Positions 32,313 to 44,811 are shown, numbered from the stretch's first letter. The stretch: DNA of 64,000 nt from Candolleomyces eurysporus (GCA_027579435.1 JANBPK010001203.1:46970-110969); one strand, 5' to 3'. Numbers and translations are program-made. The notes: generated by a model from the letters alone, not told the origin.

Positions 32313-34019
32313 TTCAAAAATGTGGAGTGGGACAGTAGCTGTCAATGAACGTCGATGGTTAATAGACTGAAACAGAATTACGAAATTGTGGTCATCCTTT
32401 TGTAGGGTCCCGAGAGCCCAAGACACAGGCGTACGTTCTTACATCAAACCTAGGAGCTGCGGTCAGAGACTTCGTTGTACATATGTCTGGGTGCCGGACA
32501 TTCGACGGTAATTCGAAACCTTCTTTGTATTTCCTCTCTCTATGATCAAAATACAGGATCAGTCCGAAGTAAACCCTCGATCCCGGGGGGTAAGGAGCCT
32601 TCGAAGAATATCCAAGTGCGATCGTCAATATAGCAAACATGCTAATGGTTAGGCGGATACGGAGGGTGCAGGAGAGACCGAGAGAACGGCAATCTAAACC
32701 GAGGGGGCCTTCTGCTGGTGGCAACAGGTGATGCCAGACTTGAGGCCAATGGCATTCAGGGCAAGATGTGACGTGAGCTGCCAGCCTCGAAATATCGTTA
32801 AAGAGGAGACGTTAGACGAGATGGAGTAGACACAACGCACCCATCTATTCTCACTGCCTTTATCAAGCAAACCGTCCTCCCAGTTTGTTCGTGCGCCAGG
32901 ATCGAACGCGAGTCCAGAGACAGTACTACCGGAGCTCGAACTAAACCGAGCTGGGATCCAGATATCGTCCGTTAAGACTAGAATCCATTGGGTTATCAAG
33001 GCTGAGGTAACTTTCAGAAATCATTCGGTTTCGCGGGGCCAGTAGTAGTAAAAAGAGAGATGCCGACGAAATACACGAAAGGAAGGCAGAAAATCGGCGT
33101 TCTAATGCCGTCCGGTCATTCAGAGAAGGCCTGTTATATGTATGTTACCAAAGTATTCAGTATCTTCGGTACACATGAGAGTCTAATACGGACCCAATCA
33201 CCGACCGAGCGACCTTTCGGCCCTACTTGCATTATTGGACCATCATCTCATCTGTACGACAACAGCGTATTACCTCTCTCAAATCCTGCCTAGAGCCTCT
33301 TGCTGCTAAAGCTCCAGTTCCGTTCGTCGAGGCGTAGATAATGACCGTAGAACGTGAAGCGTTGTGGATGTAAGCATCAGTTAGACTGAGAGGGACTGAT
33401 CGACAGCGAACCGGTCAGAAGACGAAGGCGAGACGGCCATAGTAGTGAATTGTCCCACCCTTCCAGCTTCCCACCCTTCCAGTTTAGCGGTGTCGGTCGG
33501 GATTCTTGAAGGATCGAAGTGAGGGATCCGAGTTGGGAGCTTGCCGGAAATTTGAAGGTGACCCAGAGCCGGCAATGCGCGGTTGAGGACGTCTTTATAC
33601 CCCCAAGTATCGCGATGCACAATGGGAGCGGCATTTTTCGAGGGAATTTGTAGTGCAGCCTTCTTGCGTGGACCGTTCTGCAGGGGTGTTGTGCGCGACG
33701 ACGAAGAGATGACGCAAGATGCATCAAAGCCGATCTGCGTTTGGTCCGGTCGTGCCGACAGTGCCCTTTCCTGCATCCCTGCTCTTTGAACAATCATTTC
33801 AACGCAAGTAGAATAGAAAGAATGCGAACGATTTCCGAGTTTCTCAGAATTTGGAACAGTAATATTAATCTGGCGTAGTGACGACGTGGCGGACTCGACA
33901 AGCTTTCGAGCCTCCTGACCCGAGTCTATGAACTCCCGCCAACCCGCCAACCCGCCAACCCATCTATCTAAATTTCGCTGTCAAACAATGCTCTAAATAC
34001 AACTCTCTCAGAAACGTGT
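32313..34019. other. 1.7-kb region, upstream copy of the duplicated segment plus unassigned sequence
   Basis: Its first 330 bp repeat the 31195-31350 block. A minus-strand open frame of 189 codons (33381-33950) shows no domain, no usable start context and uneven composition, so it is not called. Confidence 0.4.
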
Positions 34020-35979
34020 CTACGCTATCGGTAATAAACGTTCGAGTGTCTCCGGCGGCGGTACATATGGAAAGGGTTTCGAGACCAGCGGAAGTTTCAG
34101 TATTCCTTCATACCCCAGGGACCCATAAAGCATTTTAACACCATTCATATCCTGCACGTACTTCATCAGCTCCTTCAACTGTTCTTCTGTCACCCCTTCA
34201 CAAAACCCAAAGTTCACACTCTCGAAAGGGAACCCCAGAGCGTGTCGTAGTCTGGCGGAATTAATGAGAACCTGCATTCCATTTACAATCTCAGCCTCCC
34301 CAGACACCTCCATGAACAAGTTTCCGAATAAGATCCCTCTGAAGATGATCATCCTCAGCGCCGGGAATACACTGATCGTCGTCGAGCGCTGCTCCAAACA
34401 CATAAGAAACGCCCTGGCGGGTACCCTATCCAGAGCCAGCATCTCCAGCATTGGCATATGTGCAATCCACACCCAAAAAATGTGCGGGATCCATTTTTCT
34501 GCAGAATTCGACGACAACTCGAGGGAAACCAGGTTGGACATGGATATAGCCCCAGGGAGGCAGAAGGTGTCGAGGTTTGGAAAGAACTGGGAGTGCATCG
34601 TTGGAGGGCTCTGACCACCGAAGTTGATATCGAAAAGGAACTCGGGTTCGAGAGGTAAAACAGAATACGGTCGATATGAATACTGCGATGGTGTGGACTG
34701 GACTGAGGCTCCTCCTAGAGGTCCGTGGCCAGTGGAAGACTCAGAGCACCACGCATACATCGCCATCGGCAACGTTCCATTCTTTGACGACGGCGAGTCG
34801 ATATGTATATGGGTGACTTCAAGTTCCACGAACGATCGCGCAACAGCCAAAGCGTCGAGCAACCGCCCGAACTCAGATGACCCTCGAACGTCGTCGACAA
34901 TCTCGCCGGACGGGACGGTGACGTCGAAGGAAAGACGAGTGGTGGCTGGTATTCGAAATGATCGAAGTACGGGGAACACCACCTCGACTGTTCCGGCCAA
35001 CCTGAGCATCACCAAATGTGGAAACGAAAGGATAGGGAGTGGGTTCGGGTCGTTCCGCGTGATTTTGAGTGGGAGGCCGCCATTTGACAGGAGCAGTGTC
35101 GTCAGGGTTGACTGAACGGGACGTAGGCAGCGATACAAGTCAGCGAGCGAAGGTGGCGTAACCACCAAACGCAGCTCTATGTGCAGTAACGCTGGGCTTT
35201 GGAGAAAAGATGAATTTTGGGGGAGGTGATTGCAGCAGTGCATTTTGAGACGTTGCATACGTGGGGCCGGACGACCACCAAAGAGGGTTTCTGGTATTGA
35301 CAGGTTCGTGAATCTATCTTCTCCCTCCAAATAGAGCGACTCGAGGTAAGGTACTTCTTGGTTGAACATTGACAAGAGGTCTTGAATTTCGTTGGTGAAC
35401 GAGCGTGCCGTTCGTATGCTTAGCTCGCGGAGTCGGGGAGATAGGGCGGAAAGCGTATGGAAGAATGGTTGGACGTCAAACGTTTGGTCGGAAGCATTGT
35501 AAAGGAATGTCTGGAGATCTATTAAGTGACCCTTCGTCCTCGAGATCTGAAGATTTGCAAGCTCTACAGAGCCCTGCGTGAGAGAGTCGATATCGATGAT
35601 GGACCACAACTGAGCGAAATTCAGGGCAACCTCTCGCCAGTGACGGGAGACTTGGCTGACCCACATCCATCGGTGATCACTTGGGGAATATCTTGATATG
35701 TAGAGTCTATAAAAGAGCCGGTTGTAAAGGAAAATCTTGCACAGAATCTCTCCGGGGAGCTGGGCAACTGGGGGCTGGCTTGAGTTCTGGGCGCTTATAT
35801 GACGCCCACGCCCTGACCGACTTCCAGGACCACGGTTGACCGACCTGAAGCAAATTTATGTTTGTGCCATTCTACGAGAAAGCGAATCTAAAGGACTCAC
35901 ATACTACGTTCTTCGTCGTCGTCGGTTGAGTGCGTTGGCTGTCAATGCTGTGCAAGTCCAAGTTGAGGGCCGCTGTCAT
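34020..35979 (-). CDS. F-box/leucine-rich-repeat protein
   Basis: Main exon 34020-35786 (589 codons) with QLPGEILCKIFLYN followed by WVSQVSRHWREVALNFAQLWSII, a good basidiomycete F-box. LRR-like strand repeats fill the rest (for example LRELSIRTAR, YLESLYLEGE, LVSLELSSNS). No ATG precedes the F-box in this exon, so a short first exon is needed: 35905-35979 (TAALNLDLHSIDSQRTQ), joined in phase 0 over gtatgt...gcccag, gives about 613 aa. If that exon is wrong, the ATG at 35666 would lose the F-box start. Probable role: substrate receptor of an SCF ubiquitin ligase. A decayed copy of its 3' end is at 23066-23360. Confidence 0.75.
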
Positions 35980-36439
35980 GTCGTTTTTGCGCCTCGTGTA
36001 TGCCGTTACCATGCAACAGACATGCAGCCTGTAGCGTCCAATGTCTGACCGGGGCTGAAGCTCCGGGACTAACTCTTGCACCGCCATTTTCTATTATAGT
36101 GTAGTATTACATGATCGTTACATGAAGACTATCTGCATCTTGCGGCGTCAAGTTTGGTGTTGAGCCCAGCAAGGATTTCGCGGGACTGTTGGGATGAGAC
36201 GGAAAGTCAGAGCGCCGCCTTTTTGTTGAAGTAGGGGTATGTACAACGAACCTCGGGAAGAAAAATCCATGAAGTACCGTAAAATCCAGTTAACCGTAGT
36301 TCTCGCTTTCTTTGCAGGGCAGTGGTCTGGATCCGACACGGACTTCAGCAAGGCGGAGGAAGTAAATCATGTCAGTCCTCAGTGCAGCGTCAACATTGAA
36401 TCTTCTAACCTTATCCCATGATCTATTTGTACCTATATA
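35980..36439. other. Intergenic, no gene supported
   Basis: Upstream of the F-box gene. A plus-strand 60-codon frame from 36239 with a hydrophobic start (KIQLTVVLAFFAG) overlaps an acceptor-like ctttctttgcag, so it may be intron plus exon of an unrecognised gene. Confidence 0.3.
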
Positions 36440-36561
36440 GACATCGTCAAGACGCATTGAAGATCGTTCTTGAAGTCATGAAGGGTCAATGAGAAATACG
36501 GCAGAAGCTTGAACAGAGCACGAGTGATTCTTTTGCAGGATTCCGAGGTTCGAATAATCCC
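36440..36561 (+). repeat. Array-flanking repeat, copy 1
   Basis: 122 bp almost identical to 63879-64000 at the right edge of the window; about nine differences, all transitions. It ends in an acceptor-like ttttgcag followed by gattccgaggttcgaataatccc. It marks the left side of the NACHT array unit. Confidence 0.8.
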
Positions 36562-36576
36562 CCAACGCTTCCGCAG

Positions 36577-36749
36577 CCCCAGGAAACCAACAAGTTCCCC
36601 CTGAAAAGTTCTTCACATTTCCGTCTCGCCACGATGACTATACAAGTCAATGGAAGCCGTTCCCTGAAGCCGCGTATCGGGACAAGAAGGTATGGAAGAG
36701 GGTTGTACCTGCACCTGGAGAAATCTTCGGCGTTGCTGTTTACATCTGA
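36577..36749 (+). pseudogene. Possible last exon of an unrecognised gene
   Basis: After an acceptor-like cgcttccgcag at 36576 a frame reads GNQQVPPEKFFTFPSR then PFPEAAYRDKKVWKRVV, and PAPGEIFGVAVYI to TGA 36747-36749. The composition looks coding. No upstream exons could be tied to it. Because the block just before it is duplicated at the window end, a second copy may continue beyond 64000. Confidence 0.3.
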
Positions 36750-37270
36750 CTGAGGGTCCCTTCGAGATAACCCCCCAATACATTTCCAATCCTTGTACCC
36801 TAGTCCTGTTACCTTGCTTCTGTTTGCTCAGTTTTGTCCCGATCCTACGTTCCTCAAATCGTGAGCAACGTGCGTTTCCTCTGGCTCTGTTGACCTTCCC
36901 GTTTGTACCCGTTGACCATGATTGTCACGTTGCCCTTCTGCTGAGCTTTCATATCTCTGTGGAGTTTCATCATGTGGATCTCAACGGAAGGTAAGAGCCG
37001 CTGCTATTGAACATGATCAATTGCATCACCCCCATTACTGTAGATACAATACGTGAATATCCGGATGACCACGTTCTATTTGCTTTGGAGTCCGGTGCAG
37101 ATTTTTGGAGTTCAAATCCGAATTCGAATGAGGGTGGTGGAATAGTAGGTAGAACAAAGGGACGGAGGGAGAGATAAGAAAGCACAAACGAAGAGATCGG
37201 AAAGAAACTCAGTTGCCTCATGGTAAACATTGACGGTGTGGGCGAGAGGCGCTGGGAAGAGCGCTGAGTT
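36750..37270. other. Spacer, nothing recognised
   Basis: Pyrimidine-rich plus strand, with no supported gene. Leads into the first copy of the dispersed spacer repeat. Confidence 0.35.
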
Positions 37271-37745
37271 GTGTCGTGCGTGGAATCAGAGTTGCGGTGA
37301 GTGGAGTTGGACGTGATTAGATCAGGCGCATGGAGGTCAATTGAGAGTCAAATCGAGGAGAGGAGAGCTGACGCCGGGCGAGCGTTCGGCTAAGTGCGGT
37401 TGACAACTGAAGAGGGTTGAGGTGAGCGTAGATAGAACAGTACAATATCCGTTAGCTTCGCCATTGGAGGTTGAAGGTCGGAAAGAGGGGAATTTGAATG
37501 AAAGATAGAAAAGGTAAAGAAAAGTATTCTTTGCAGAAGTGGATCCAAGTGGGGGAAAATGCAATAAAAGAATGTAGAGGAAGGAGTGGAAACATCAACC
37601 TGAATCCGAATCTAACGATAAAAAATCATTGTAGCCCCCTCATGGCAAACCTAGTCTCCACTTTCAGTGCGTCCGTCGTGTTTGGCAAACAATCCAGTGA
37701 GGTTATCAGTAGCGCTCTTCCAAAAAGGATGGAAGAAATTCGTTA
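37271..37745. repeat. NACHT-array spacer repeat, copy A
   Basis: Aligns with copy C: ggagttggacgt.gttagat.aggcgcat.gaggtcaa, gagagttgac.gcg...gagcg, ttgaggtgagc, gatagaacag, gttagcttcgc, and near its end tc...cgtccgtc.tgtttggca and ttcgttagtcg. On the minus strand the copies share a small ATG-plus-donor pattern near their left ends. An insertion of about 380 bp separates this copy from further matching sequence at about 38135. Confidence 0.65.
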
Positions 37746-39434
37746 GTCGGACTCGGAAATACTGGAAGGATTCAGGCAGAGGGCAGGTGAGGAAAGACAG
37801 GAGAGGCGCCTCACGAAGTTTTGATGGATGGGCAGAAGAAAAAAGGGGATCGTCCGACGATTGCAACGGTACGCAACTAAGGACGGAAAGAGCGGAGAAC
37901 ACAAGAGGAACACGGACGGACGCTCACTATCCCGCAAGAGTCCAACAAGGGCCACTGGCTGATTCTATTTCTTGTTGATGATCGTTTCTGCTAGGATCTA
38001 TGGAGGAAGTGGATGTAAGAGACCGGGCTGCGACGATGAGAGGTTTTATTGACGTAGAGACAGATGGGAGCGAGAGCAGGAGAAGAATGACTGGGAAAAG
38101 CACACCTGACTCGAACAATTGGCACACTCAATACCTGTCTTTTTCATACACAAGAATTCCTTTCCGCCATCGGTCTCATCTGGCTCTTGAACGCACTCTT
38201 GTCTGACTCTCCAGAGTCTGTGAAAGAAAGCGGTTGGAGTTGTTATGAAAGGGATGGCTCATGCTCCTGTTTACGAACGGTCCCAACTGAACGTAGTTTC
38301 CCAGCATGAAGGAACCTGTATCCGGAGATGATTTCTGGGAGAGTCGTTCGCTGTTTGTCGTCACCTCTTGTTTTCCTTGTCCTTTGTTACGTCTCTTACT
38401 TTTTCATCATATTCTCTGCGTTCACTGTGTCTTCTTTGGAGCATGCTTAAAACGCCACGTCTTTTGACTATTACTTATCCTTTTTGACACGCGACGAGCG
38501 CGTTCATTTTCCTTCGTCATCACTTTCTTTCTTCTCATCATATCATTGTACCCCGTCTTCGTCTAGTCGTTCCTCTCGGACAAACAAAGGCTGGTCCTAT
38601 CATGTTGTTGGACCAGCGCGAGTGAGGTTGCAGGGACACAGCAGCCTTACACATGCCGCTGCTTTCAAATGACCCTGTTACCCGTCGGCGGTCATTGTTT
38701 CGGGTAAGTCAGCTGCCAGAGCATGTCAATTCCCGAGTTCTTTATACATCATTTTGATATGAAGCCGTTTAGTCGAAAGGTATTCAGTGTGCTGTAAGCT
38801 CCCACCAGGCTTTAAATATGACTTCATACAAGGCACAGCACAACACGTTTTCCTGGTGAAGAGACAGTCAAATCCATTGACGTAGATTTGAATTGGGGTC
38901 CTTGATGTCAGGGTAGCTGCGCTTGCATCTAGACAGAGTTTGTCTGGACAAAAGCTACGGCTACATCATCCAGTGGCGAACTCTTTGTTGTACACCTAAA
39001 TTGAACGGTACACAGGCGGTCCAAGAGCATTGAAGATAAGCCCTTTATTGCCACAAGGGGGAATGTTAATCCACAATGACAGAAGCTGTATCATTATAGC
39101 TGTCAAGGAAGCGATAGGTCAGGTTACAGTTTGTTTGGTGCCGCATTTAACTAAACAGTCAAACGGGTCTTAATTTTAGCGCCGAGACCTTACAAAAGAC
39201 TGAGGATTGGCGACGTGGGATCGGGAGGGCACGACCAATTTGGGATGACCCATTGTTGGTGATATCGAAAGCGAGAAATGAATACTTTGACAGCTGTAAG
39301 ACACAGCCAAGAGACGCATATCAATCAATTGCTGTGAGAGGGAGCCCACATATACATACACATGTACACAAGTTGGAATTAAACGCCAAACTTGTCTGAA
39401 CAGCCTCTCCAGCCCTTTCACTACCTCAATCATA
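37746..39434. other. Spacer upstream of NACHT1
   Basis: Includes 38135-38200, which still matches the tail of copy C (tcatacaca.aattcc...tcggtctcat). The last 100 bp before 39435 should hold the NACHT1 promoter. No gene was recognised in 38.2-39.4 kb. Confidence 0.4.
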
Positions 39435-41952
39435 ATGCTGGGGGCAAAGCGACAACTGAGCCAGGGCAGCGTTGACGCAGTGGGTGAGGTCGAAGCATCT
39501 TCGATAGAGGAGAAGGAACTCACGGACTCCAGATATAATAGGCCCTCCCCTTCAACGTCGACGTTCATCGCTCACGCAGGCAGGCATTGATCGGCGGGAA
39601 GAAGACCATGATCAAAACTATGACGGACATTGTAAGTGGTGGTTGCACTGCTCTGCTCGATGTACTAAACTGACCGACTACTAGATGGACGGATGCAAGG
39701 CAACAACACAGTTGATCAGTACACCGTGTACTATCAACAATCTAGCAATGCTCCGATTTTTAACGGGGATAACTATGGCAGTATTCAAAACAATATCTTC
39801 AACCTCAATGGTAAGCTGAGGAGGAGATGCTTTGCTTCGTTTTCATTAACAAAGCTGTTTGCTCCTAGGTCTCCAGTTTCTGTATCAACATGCCGCTATG
39901 GGAGCCATGCACGAATCCGACGAACGGTACCCCCCTCCGTTATGCCACCCTGGTACTCGCGACGTTGTCGTCGGTCGTATCATAGGCTGGCACTTGAACA
40001 AGGATGGACAGAGGAAGATTATGTGGGTGCACGCGCCCGCGGGATATGGGAAGACTGCAGTCGCTGGAACCGTCAAGGAGAGACTGGATGCGATGCAACT
40101 CGGCTTCGACGGCCCCGTTGGAGCCACCTTCTTCTTCTGGAGGAGCTCTCCGGAGCGCAACTCTCCCGCCCGATTCATTATCACACTCGCCTACCAGCTC
40201 GCTCAAACCATCCCAGAACTTTGTTCCGCCATTCAAGTTGCAATCAAGTCGAAGCCGGGCGTCGTGAAGATGGCGCTTGAGCATCAGCTCACGGAGCTCA
40301 TTGTCAAGCCATTCAAATCCCTCCCCCACCTTGAGACTGTGCCTTGTCGGCTCATTATCGTTGACGGGATCGACGAGTGCATCAACTCGGATCGTGAATC
40401 TCGCATGGAGAAAGCGTACGCTGAAGACCAAGAAATCGTTCAGATTCGAGTCCTCGACCTCATCCATCGCCTCCATTCCCACCATCTTCCCCTTTCATTC
40501 CTCATCCTCAGCAGGCCCGAGGCATGGATCAAGCGGCACTTAGAGTCGAGACCATTTCGTGACGTGGTAGAGCCTCTCGATCTTTACATGGTCGGGGACC
40601 ATATGAATGATGTCAAACGGTTCGTGAGAGCAGAGCTCTCCCGCATGGCAGAGTCTCTTAGTTTTGAAGGAGCCGATGAAGAGTGGCCGGAAGAACAGGC
40701 GTTGGTCCGGAGGAGTGAAGGACACATGGTTTATGCTGCCACTGTTATCCGTCACATCGACGATCCATACGGCGATCCTCGACAGCTACTCAAAAACATC
40801 GTCAACAACCCTCCGGCTGACAGTCCAGAGCTCTCGCATTCCATGCCGTTCTCCGACTCCCTTCACGAGCTCTATAGGCAGATTATGTATTCCTGCCCTC
40901 AACGAAATCGGACCCTGATGGTGGAGGTCCTTGGAGAAATTATGAGCGGGCCATTGTGCGGGTACACTGGACATGAGAATGCCCTCGGTATCCTGGACCG
41001 CGTATCAGGGCGATCTCCTGGCTGTGGAATCAAGGCCCTCAGACCGCTGCATGCAGTTCTTTGGGTTGGGAAAGGCACTCCGTGGATAGAAATTCAGGAG
41101 CTGTTTATCCATTCTTCTTTCCAAGAGTTTCTAGAAAGCCCGGATCTCTCTTTCGAATTTGCCGTGGACGCCAGCAAAGTTCGCGAGCGGCTGCTTTCAA
41201 ATATTCTCGATTGCATGACCTCTATCACTATGGATACAATCGGGAGCGGGCTGGACGCTGTCGGTGTATTTGCCTTGAATAACTGGTGCTGGTATCGGAC
41301 GTCACCCAAATGCGAAACAATGTATCTCCACTTGATGAAGAAGATCCTCGCACTCGACTTCACAGCCTGCATTATTCAAAGTTATGACTCGCGAAACCGA
41401 ATCTTGTTCAGGTTGGCTTTATCTCCTCTGTTCGACTCTTCGAAACCGTCCAGGTTCTTCGTTGAATCCAAGAGGTCGTACCAGTGTGAAGAAACTCTTT
41501 CCATGGCTCACAAAGTCACTTCCCATGTACAATCCTGTCTCGACAGTGCATTCACCATTCTGCTCCAAGAAACCACTCTCCCCGCCTTCTCAGAGCAAGT
41601 GACGGAATGTATGGCATCTCACTGTGCAAGCTATTTGGGAGAGGTGGCCACTGAGGCGAATTGGAGGGAGCACAAGGTGATTCAAGCGTTGACAACTCCT
41701 GGCCCAAACGGAGTTGACCTATTCAAGATGATAATCGAATGCCTCTACGAGCAATCAAAAAAGTTGGAGGTACAATGGATCCGGGACATGCTAGAACATA
41801 TCCACGCGGTTATGGTGTGCGAGAAGAATCCGATTCTGGATTCGGAAGACAATCCATTCCGTAGCTTTCTCTATAAGGCCGAAACGGACTCTGAAACGGA
41901 CTCTGGCACCTTGAAATCCCTGACCTCCAGTGTTGATAGTGGCAAAGAGTAG
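39435..41952 (+). CDS. NACHT-domain NTPase 1 (NLR-like), intact
   Basis: Four exons, every internal junction in phase 1: 39435-39483, 39542-39631, 39685-39810, 39869-41952; about 782 aa. A short N-terminus (LGAKRQLSQGSVDAVG), a basic patch PPLQRRRSSLTQ and the motif SSNAPIFNGDNYGSIQNNIF precede the NACHT part. PPPLCHPGTRDVVVGRIIGW is the usual lead-in of Agaricomycete NACHT proteins. Walker A is APAGYGKTAVAGT (about residue 147), Walker B LIIVDGIDECINSD, followed by LPLSFLILSRPEAWIKRHL. The C-terminal half has no WD40, ankyrin or TPR repeats and ends in a Ser/Asp/Glu tail. Such STAND NTPases act in fungal non-self recognition and regulated cell death. Confidence 0.85.
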
Positions 41953-42540
41953 TACTTTCCGCGCAAAGCTTTGGTCTATGGACATCTTATTCTACGGAGA
42001 TGTATTTAGGTTTCTAGCGTACACTCAACTATCAAATAAAATTGACTGCGACATACTCCCCTAAAGTGTTTCAGCAACTGTGCTCCCGACTACAGCCTCC
42101 CAGATACACTATGGTTGCTGCACAGCATCGATTGTTCTCGAGGCGCCCACTCTTCTAAGCCTTAACATGAGAATGCTTCGAGCCAGCCAACCTTAGCTGA
42201 TACAAGTGCATGGCTGAGAGATTCGTACATCTATTTATTGACATTACACTTCACAGAGATAAATAATAGACAGAGATGAGGATAAGAAAGTTTCATGAGA
42301 TCGAGAGACGCGAGAATGAGAGATGAGTAGTACTCGAGGTCAAAAAATAGATATGAAACAGGAAAAGAACCAACAATGGACGGAATCCCGAAGAACAAGA
42401 AAGAATCAGCTCAACTTGAAAGGAGGACAGAGGCAGAAGAAAGGAGGGCGCGAGGGCGCAGGCGCAAACGAGCCGGCCACGCACAGTCTGTGGAACAATA
42501 TACAACACCCTCCGCACTACGAGTCCTAGATGACTCTCGC
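41953..42540 (+). repeat. Conserved 3' flank of the NACHT unit (copy 1)
   Basis: Matches downstream DNA of NACHT2, 3 and 4: tagtactttccg.....gctttggtctatgg, gatgtatttagg, and further on cgagaatgagag, gaacaagaaag.a.cagctcaactt and gggcgcgagggcgcaggcg (the last shared with about 48950). This shows that whole segments, not only coding regions, were duplicated. Confidence 0.7.
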
Positions 42541-43380
42541 CTCGACCTCACAAGTCATACCAAGTAAGCTGATCTCGTTTTCGAATTGGCAGTCACACGG
42601 GATGATTGGAATCGAGAGCGATGAAAAGAGGCACGGTAGTAGGCTTCGTGGGCCCGCTGACACTTCGGAGAGCACGAGGGAGCATTGAGCGACAACAACC
42701 ACTGAACAGACGGGAGAATCGGAAGAGACCACGGCACTTTCTAGCCGGATGATAGGTCTGTCGGTCAGGCGGTAGAAAGAGCATTCTGTCTTGTCCTGTC
42801 CTGTGAGCCCTAGTTAGTTGGCCGCGTCGCAGATGCGCTCTGGGTATTCTGTGAGTGTCGAGTTGGGTCGCAGGCAGAGTCGAATTGCGGTGAGTTGAGG
42901 TTGGCGCGTAGAGGTTGATCCGGAGCCGAGTTGAAGAAAGGAGGGTTGACGGCGAGCGAGCATTTCAGCCGAATACAGTGGACTATTGAGACACGTCGAA
43001 GTGCATTGATAGAACGAGCCGAAAATTCATTAGCTTTGACTGCTCGTGGCTGGAGGTTTAGGGACGAAAAGGTGAGTAATGAGATGGAAAGATAGGCAAG
43101 CCAACGTACCCTTCGCAGTGGCGAGTTCAAGCAGAAGGTGAAAGACGGGGAGGGATGCGCGAGAAAAATGTTGAGGGAGGGGATATAGAAAGAAATATAA
43201 AACGAAAGAAACAAACGAAACCTCACGATAGCTGCCCCATGGTGAACCTCGTCTCCGTAATCCACACCAACCTTTGTCGCGCTCTCAGTACGTCCGTCAC
43301 AGCAGGTAGTTAATCCGGTACGCCTGTCTGTAACACTTCTCCAAAGAAGCTTTATTGTCATTTGTTAATCGCCATTCATC
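42541..43380. repeat. NACHT-array spacer repeat, copy B
   Basis: Aligns with copies A and C: ggtgagttgaggttggcgcgtagagg, ggagggttgacggcgagcgagcatttc.gcc, gatagaacgag, ctgc.ccatggtgaacctcgtctcc, ctcagtacgtccgtca and a terminal ttgttaatcg. Long open frames on its minus strand come from biased composition. Confidence 0.6.
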
Positions 43381-44245
43381 TCAGAGCAGCCGGAATCCGA
43401 GGAGAGGGAACTCACTATCCCACTGAATCCACGGGGTAGAAAACGCTCGAGTATTCGTCCATAATTTTGGGTATAATTAGGTGTTTCAGTAGGGGCCGCT
43501 GCCTGTTTCCACTTCAAGTCGGTAGTCGAGAATCCTTTCTGCTAGGGCCTGTGGGGAAGTGGGTGTAACGCTCTCGAAGCAGTGTACCCACTTCCTCCGT
43601 TCAGATTGTTGACCGCCCACGTCGAACATGTGTATCCTGGGAGCGCCGGGTTGAGTCGTGAGTAGAGTTGGACGTGGTTAGATGAGGCGCATAGAGGTCA
43701 AGCGAGAGTCGAGTGGAGGAAAGGAGAGTTGACGGTGAGCGAGCATTCGGCCAAGTGGGTTGACGATTGAAGCGGATTGAGGTGAACTTGGATAGAACAG
43801 CACGAGATCGGTTAGCTTCGCAATCACAGGCTGAAGGCGGAAAGGAAAAAGGAGCCCTTCAAGGAGAGGAGACAGCAACAAAGCGAATCCAACAATAGCT
43901 CACGATAACCACCCCATGGTCAATCTCGTGTCCGCTCCTAGTACGTCCGTCTCGTTTGGCAGATGGTCCGGCAAGGCCATCCGTAGTACTCGAAGGAAAC
44001 TATGGGAGGAAGTCGTTAGTCGTGCTCAAAGGGGTGCGAGAAAACGCACCATGCGTCTTTCTCATACACAGAAATTCCAATACGCTACCGGTCTCATATG
44101 CTTCCCAATCGTGGCCTGTGAAAGAAATGAGCGCATGCCGAACCCTGATTATGCTGATTCACCTTTCACCGGTCTCGCCTGGAGCTGGGTCCCCGACTCC
44201 ACGGAGTCGAAGGAGGGTTCCGTCCCGTCAATACGTCCATCAACT
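43381..44245. repeat. NACHT-array spacer repeat, copy C
   Basis: Best copy for reference. Core 43600-44015: gttgaccgcccacgtcgaa, gagttggacgtggttagat, gagcgagcattcggcc, ctcacgataaccaccccatgg, agtacgtccgtctcgtttgg, gtcgttagtcg. The following 43.99-44.24 kb lead into the PLAC8 remnant. Confidence 0.6.
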
Positions 44246-44811
44246 CTACAAAGATAAAACTCCCGAGTGTGTGAGAAGGATGTCGATACTCAAAACTTGC
44301 TCAAAACCGGGCTTGTGGGCAACAGTTGCTCTATACGTCCGACCCCATGATTCACCCAAACGAAGATCCGGATTCCGATGACGTAGAAGTGCATGCAAAG
44401 TAGGAGTCACAAGAATATCGAAGCTCTCCTCCTCTAACTCGATATCCCTACTTGAACGAGGTCGCACGGCTGGCAACAGAATGCAGTCATACAGTCTCTA
44501 CATCCTCCTCCACGGATGTTATACCTGCTTCTGATCTTGCCTCTCGTTTGGATCTGGCTGAATATGTTCAGTGGTATGTCGAGGAATAGAGCCGGGAAAA
44601 AGGCAGAGGGAAACGAGAAGTGGAGTTGTCCTACGCACCTGCAAAATCCAACCAAAATCACACGGTGCTTCCAGGCATGCTTAGAGCCACCCATCAGGTC
44701 CACAGAGCCCATCTCGATCAGGATCGGGTTGGCCAGTCCTCTGAAGATGGTCGAGACGGCGTTTGTTACGCGCGTGGGCGAGGCCCGAGGGACACCATGC
44801 CGCGAGACAGC
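44246..44811 (-). pseudogene. PLAC8-family pseudogene
   Basis: The minus strand reads CLAAWCPSG...[15 protein letters not shown], then [14 protein letters not shown], and after an intron (gtgcgt...agccag, 44554-44638) [21 protein letters not shown] with CCQPCDLVQ, then [13 protein letters not shown]. These are the successive blocks of fungal PLAC8 (cysteine-rich, membrane-associated) proteins. Breaks: an in-frame TAA at about 44680 between the first two blocks, and a one-base shift after CDLVQ before RDIELEEE. The N-terminal exon before 44811 is not identified. PLAC8 proteins are linked to metal tolerance and cell size in other eukaryotes. Confidence 0.7.

Noticed and set aside
33381..33950. 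189-codon open frame on the minus strand
   Set aside because: No ATG in good context, no domain, no signal peptide, and composition unlike neighbouring genes.
42810..43361. 183-codon minus-strand frame in spacer repeat B
   Set aside because: The homologous frames in copies A and C are shifted and stopped, so it is not conserved as protein.
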